Assembly (NCBI GenBank): GCA_964242895.1
Contig: CAXTBN010000029.1
Span: forward strand, 1 to 34,138
Direction of reading: 5' to 3'
DNA from: JASLDZ01 sp964242895
GTDB taxonomy: Bacteria; Pseudomonadota; Alphaproteobacteria; Caulobacterales; Caulobacteraceae
Length of the DNA stretch: 34,138 nt
How positions within the stretch are numbered: position 1 is the stretch's first letter; each line of letters begins with the position of its first letter. Both the position numbers and the translations under genes were made by a program. Shown here in pieces: positions 32,868-34,138 of this stretch. A model generated the notes under the pieces. It was given only the letters and a program-made list of their open reading frames with translations. It searched no databases and had not been told where the DNA came from.

Positions 32868-33530
32868 TCACGTCCCCAGCGGCGATGCGTCGAAGTCGGC
32901 GAGCAGGGCGGCCGCATCGTCGTAGAGCGCCGTCGCGCCGGCCTCGAGCAGCGCCTCGTCGGAGAAGCCGCCGGAGCGGAGCGCGACGGTGGCGACGCCG
33001 CACTTGCCCGCGGCCTCCACGTCGTAGGGGCTGTCGCCGACGGCGACCGCCCCGTTCGCGCTCACGCCCGCCTTCTTCAAAGCCATGGCGAAGATGTCGG
33101 GCGCGGGCTTGGAGGTCTCCACGTCGTCTATGCTCGTGCCCGCGTCCACGATGTCGGCAGCACTGAGCAGCCGGACGTAGTGCTCGAGCTCCTCCTTCGA
33201 CGCGGAGGAGGCCAGCACGACGCGGCGGCCCGCCGCCTTGGTTCGCGCGAGCAGGTCATGGGCGCCGGGGAACGGCTTCACCTGGTCGAGGTACTTGGCC
33301 TTGAAGACCGCGCCGTGCTCCTCGCCGAGCGCCTCCGCCAGCTTGTCGTCGGCCCCGGAGACGAGCGCCGGGACCAGGAGGTCGGCGCCCTTGCCGATCT
33401 GGGCGTGGACCGCCTCGGGCGTCGTCTGAAGCCCTCGCTTGTCGAAGACCTGCATCCAGGCGCGCACGTGCAGATCGTTGCTGTCGGCGAGCGTGCCGTC
33501 GATGTCGAAAAGGACGGCGCGGACGGTCAT
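32868..33530 (-). CDS. HAD-family phosphatase (phosphoglycolate phosphatase-like)
   Basis: 220 aa. Motifs in order: FDIDGTLADS with nucleophile Asp9 and acid/base Asp11; a helical cap (residues about 15-85, class C1); VLASSAS (motif II Ser/Thr); KPAPDIF (motif III Lys); AVGDSPYDVEAA (motif IV acids). This is the beta-phosphoglucomutase/phosphoglycolate phosphatase branch, acting on small phosphorylated metabolites in the cytoplasm; substrate not predictable. Its ATG overlaps the stop of the DUF2231 gene by 4 bp (ATGA), so it is the second gene of that pair. Confidence 0.9.
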   Translation of the reverse strand: MTVRAVLFDIDGTLADSNDLHVRAWMQVFDKRGLQTTPEAVHAQIGKGADLLVPALVSGADDKLAEALGEEHGAVFKAKYLDQVKPFPGAHDLLARTKAAGRRVVLASSASKEELEHYVRLLSAADIVDAGTSIDDVETSKPAPDIFAMALKKAGVSANGAVAVGDSPYDVEAAGKCGVATVALRSGGFSDEALLEAGATALYDDAAALLADFDASPLGT

Positions 33531-34033
33531 CGACCGGCCAGGCGGGCGAGGTCCTCGGTCGCCGTCGGGCTGTCCTCGGCGATGGCGCCGATCCCGTGGC
33601 GGTAGGACAGCTCGCCCCCGAGCCAGGCTGTGAAGCCCAGGAGCGCCACCGTCGCCAGCGAGAGGGCCACGTCGGTGTCGTCCGGAGCGCTGCGATCGTC
33701 CAGCGGCCTGCGCGCCAGGTTGAGGGCCACGAGCGCCATGGCCAACACGTTGCCGCCGGCGTGGACGTGGGCGCTCGGCAGGCGGCGCGCCTGCTTGATC
33801 GACAGGTAGTCGACCATGCCGACCGCCGAAGCGGCTAAGCCGGACACAAGCCCGCCGAGCAGCAGGAGCCGACCGGCGCGAGACCAGAAGCGATCGCCCG
33901 TGGCGCGAGCTGCGAAGTCGGCGGCAGGGGCGGCCATGAGCGCCGCGACAGGGAAGGCCACGCTTACGGGATGCAAAGGGTGATGGAACACCGCAGCGGT
34001 GCTCTCCACGCCGCGTGAGTGACTCTTGCCCAT
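33527..34033 (-). CDS. DUF2231 membrane protein
   Basis: 168 aa from the ATG at 34033, with GGAG eight bases upstream. The frame continues to 34132, but that part lacks a membrane pattern. Four hydrophobic helices are readable: VSVAFPVAALMAAPAADFAA, LLLLGGLVSGLAASAVGMVD, NVLAMALVALNL and LSLATVALLGFTAWLGGELS. HHPLHPVSVAFP near the start and the histidines of SAHVHAGGN and SYRHGIG are typical of DUF2231, which includes possible heme or redox membrane proteins. It is translationally coupled to the HAD gene by an ATGA overlap. The upstream end of the window lies about 100 bp away. Confidence 0.8.
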   Translation of the reverse strand: MGKSHSRGVESTAAVFHHPLHPVSVAFPVAALMAAPAADFAARATGDRFWSRAGRLLLLGGLVSGLAASAVGMVDYLSIKQARRLPSAHVHAGGNVLAMALVALNLARRPLDDRSAPDDTDVALSLATVALLGFTAWLGGELSYRHGIGAIAEDSPTATEDLARLAGR

Positions 34034-34138
34034 GCGGCGTACTCCGGTTCCCAGCCGCAAGCGGTGACGCTCGCCGTGGTTCCGCTCGGTCGAGGAGCCC
34101 GTCAACAAGCGGACCTTCCCAACTTCGGCCATGGGTGG

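Overview
The window is high-GC chromosomal DNA, most likely from an alphaproteobacterium. The evidence is a divergent crotonyl-CoA carboxylase/reductase and ethylmalonyl-CoA mutase pair (ethylmalonyl-CoA pathway), an AsmA-type protein, a soluble HPt protein, and a short SRAP/ExoIII/DUF488 cluster of the type common in that class. The species cannot be fixed from the sequence alone.

Layout. (1) 1-9440 looks like core genome: a partial fatty-acid hydroxylase, a GT87-type membrane glycosyltransferase, ccr and ecm (divergent), an AsmA-like protein, a small secreted or lipoprotein-like gene, a lytic transglycosylase, an HPt phosphotransfer protein and a tRNA-Lys(CTT). (2) 9441 to about 29.4 kb looks like a mobile, defence-rich island. 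Its base composition is less GC-rich in places, it has many unknown small genes, and it carries a tyrosine integrase, an excisionase-like HTH protein and a D5/P4-type primase-helicase. (3) About 29.4-34.1 kb returns to core-like genes: three chained small genes (one GIY-YIG-like), SRAP, exonuclease III, DUF488, a coiled-coil protein, a HAD phosphatase and a DUF2231 membrane protein.

The most striking locus is 9772-15501 (minus strand). It is one tightly overlapping operon. Its first gene is a single 1131-codon reading frame that joins a complete two-TRD type I specificity subunit (HsdS) to an ABC/SMC-like AAA ATPase of the PtuA (Septu) kind. It is followed by a PtuB-like HNH nuclease and then an HsdM N6-adenine methyltransferase. 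No HsdR translocase/nuclease is present in the window. The reading suggested here is a chimeric restriction-modification system in which Septu-type ATPase/HNH effectors replace HsdR. A strong internal Shine-Dalgarno and ATG at the fusion joint (13983) suggests that a free ATPase is also made.

Other accessory elements are a putative PD-(D/E)xK nuclease gene of visibly lower GC (15833-16564), a small ComEA-like HhH protein, and a degraded second copy of the excisionase HTH region. There is also a three-gene operon (26425-28627) combining a 155-aa unknown protein, a DUF1828-like protein and an Mrr-type nuclease, which is a second defence or toxin-antitoxin candidate. The primase diverges from a set of small unknown genes leading into the integrase. 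The 21031-21523 region between them holds a palindrome and a repeated motif that could be the element's control region or origin.
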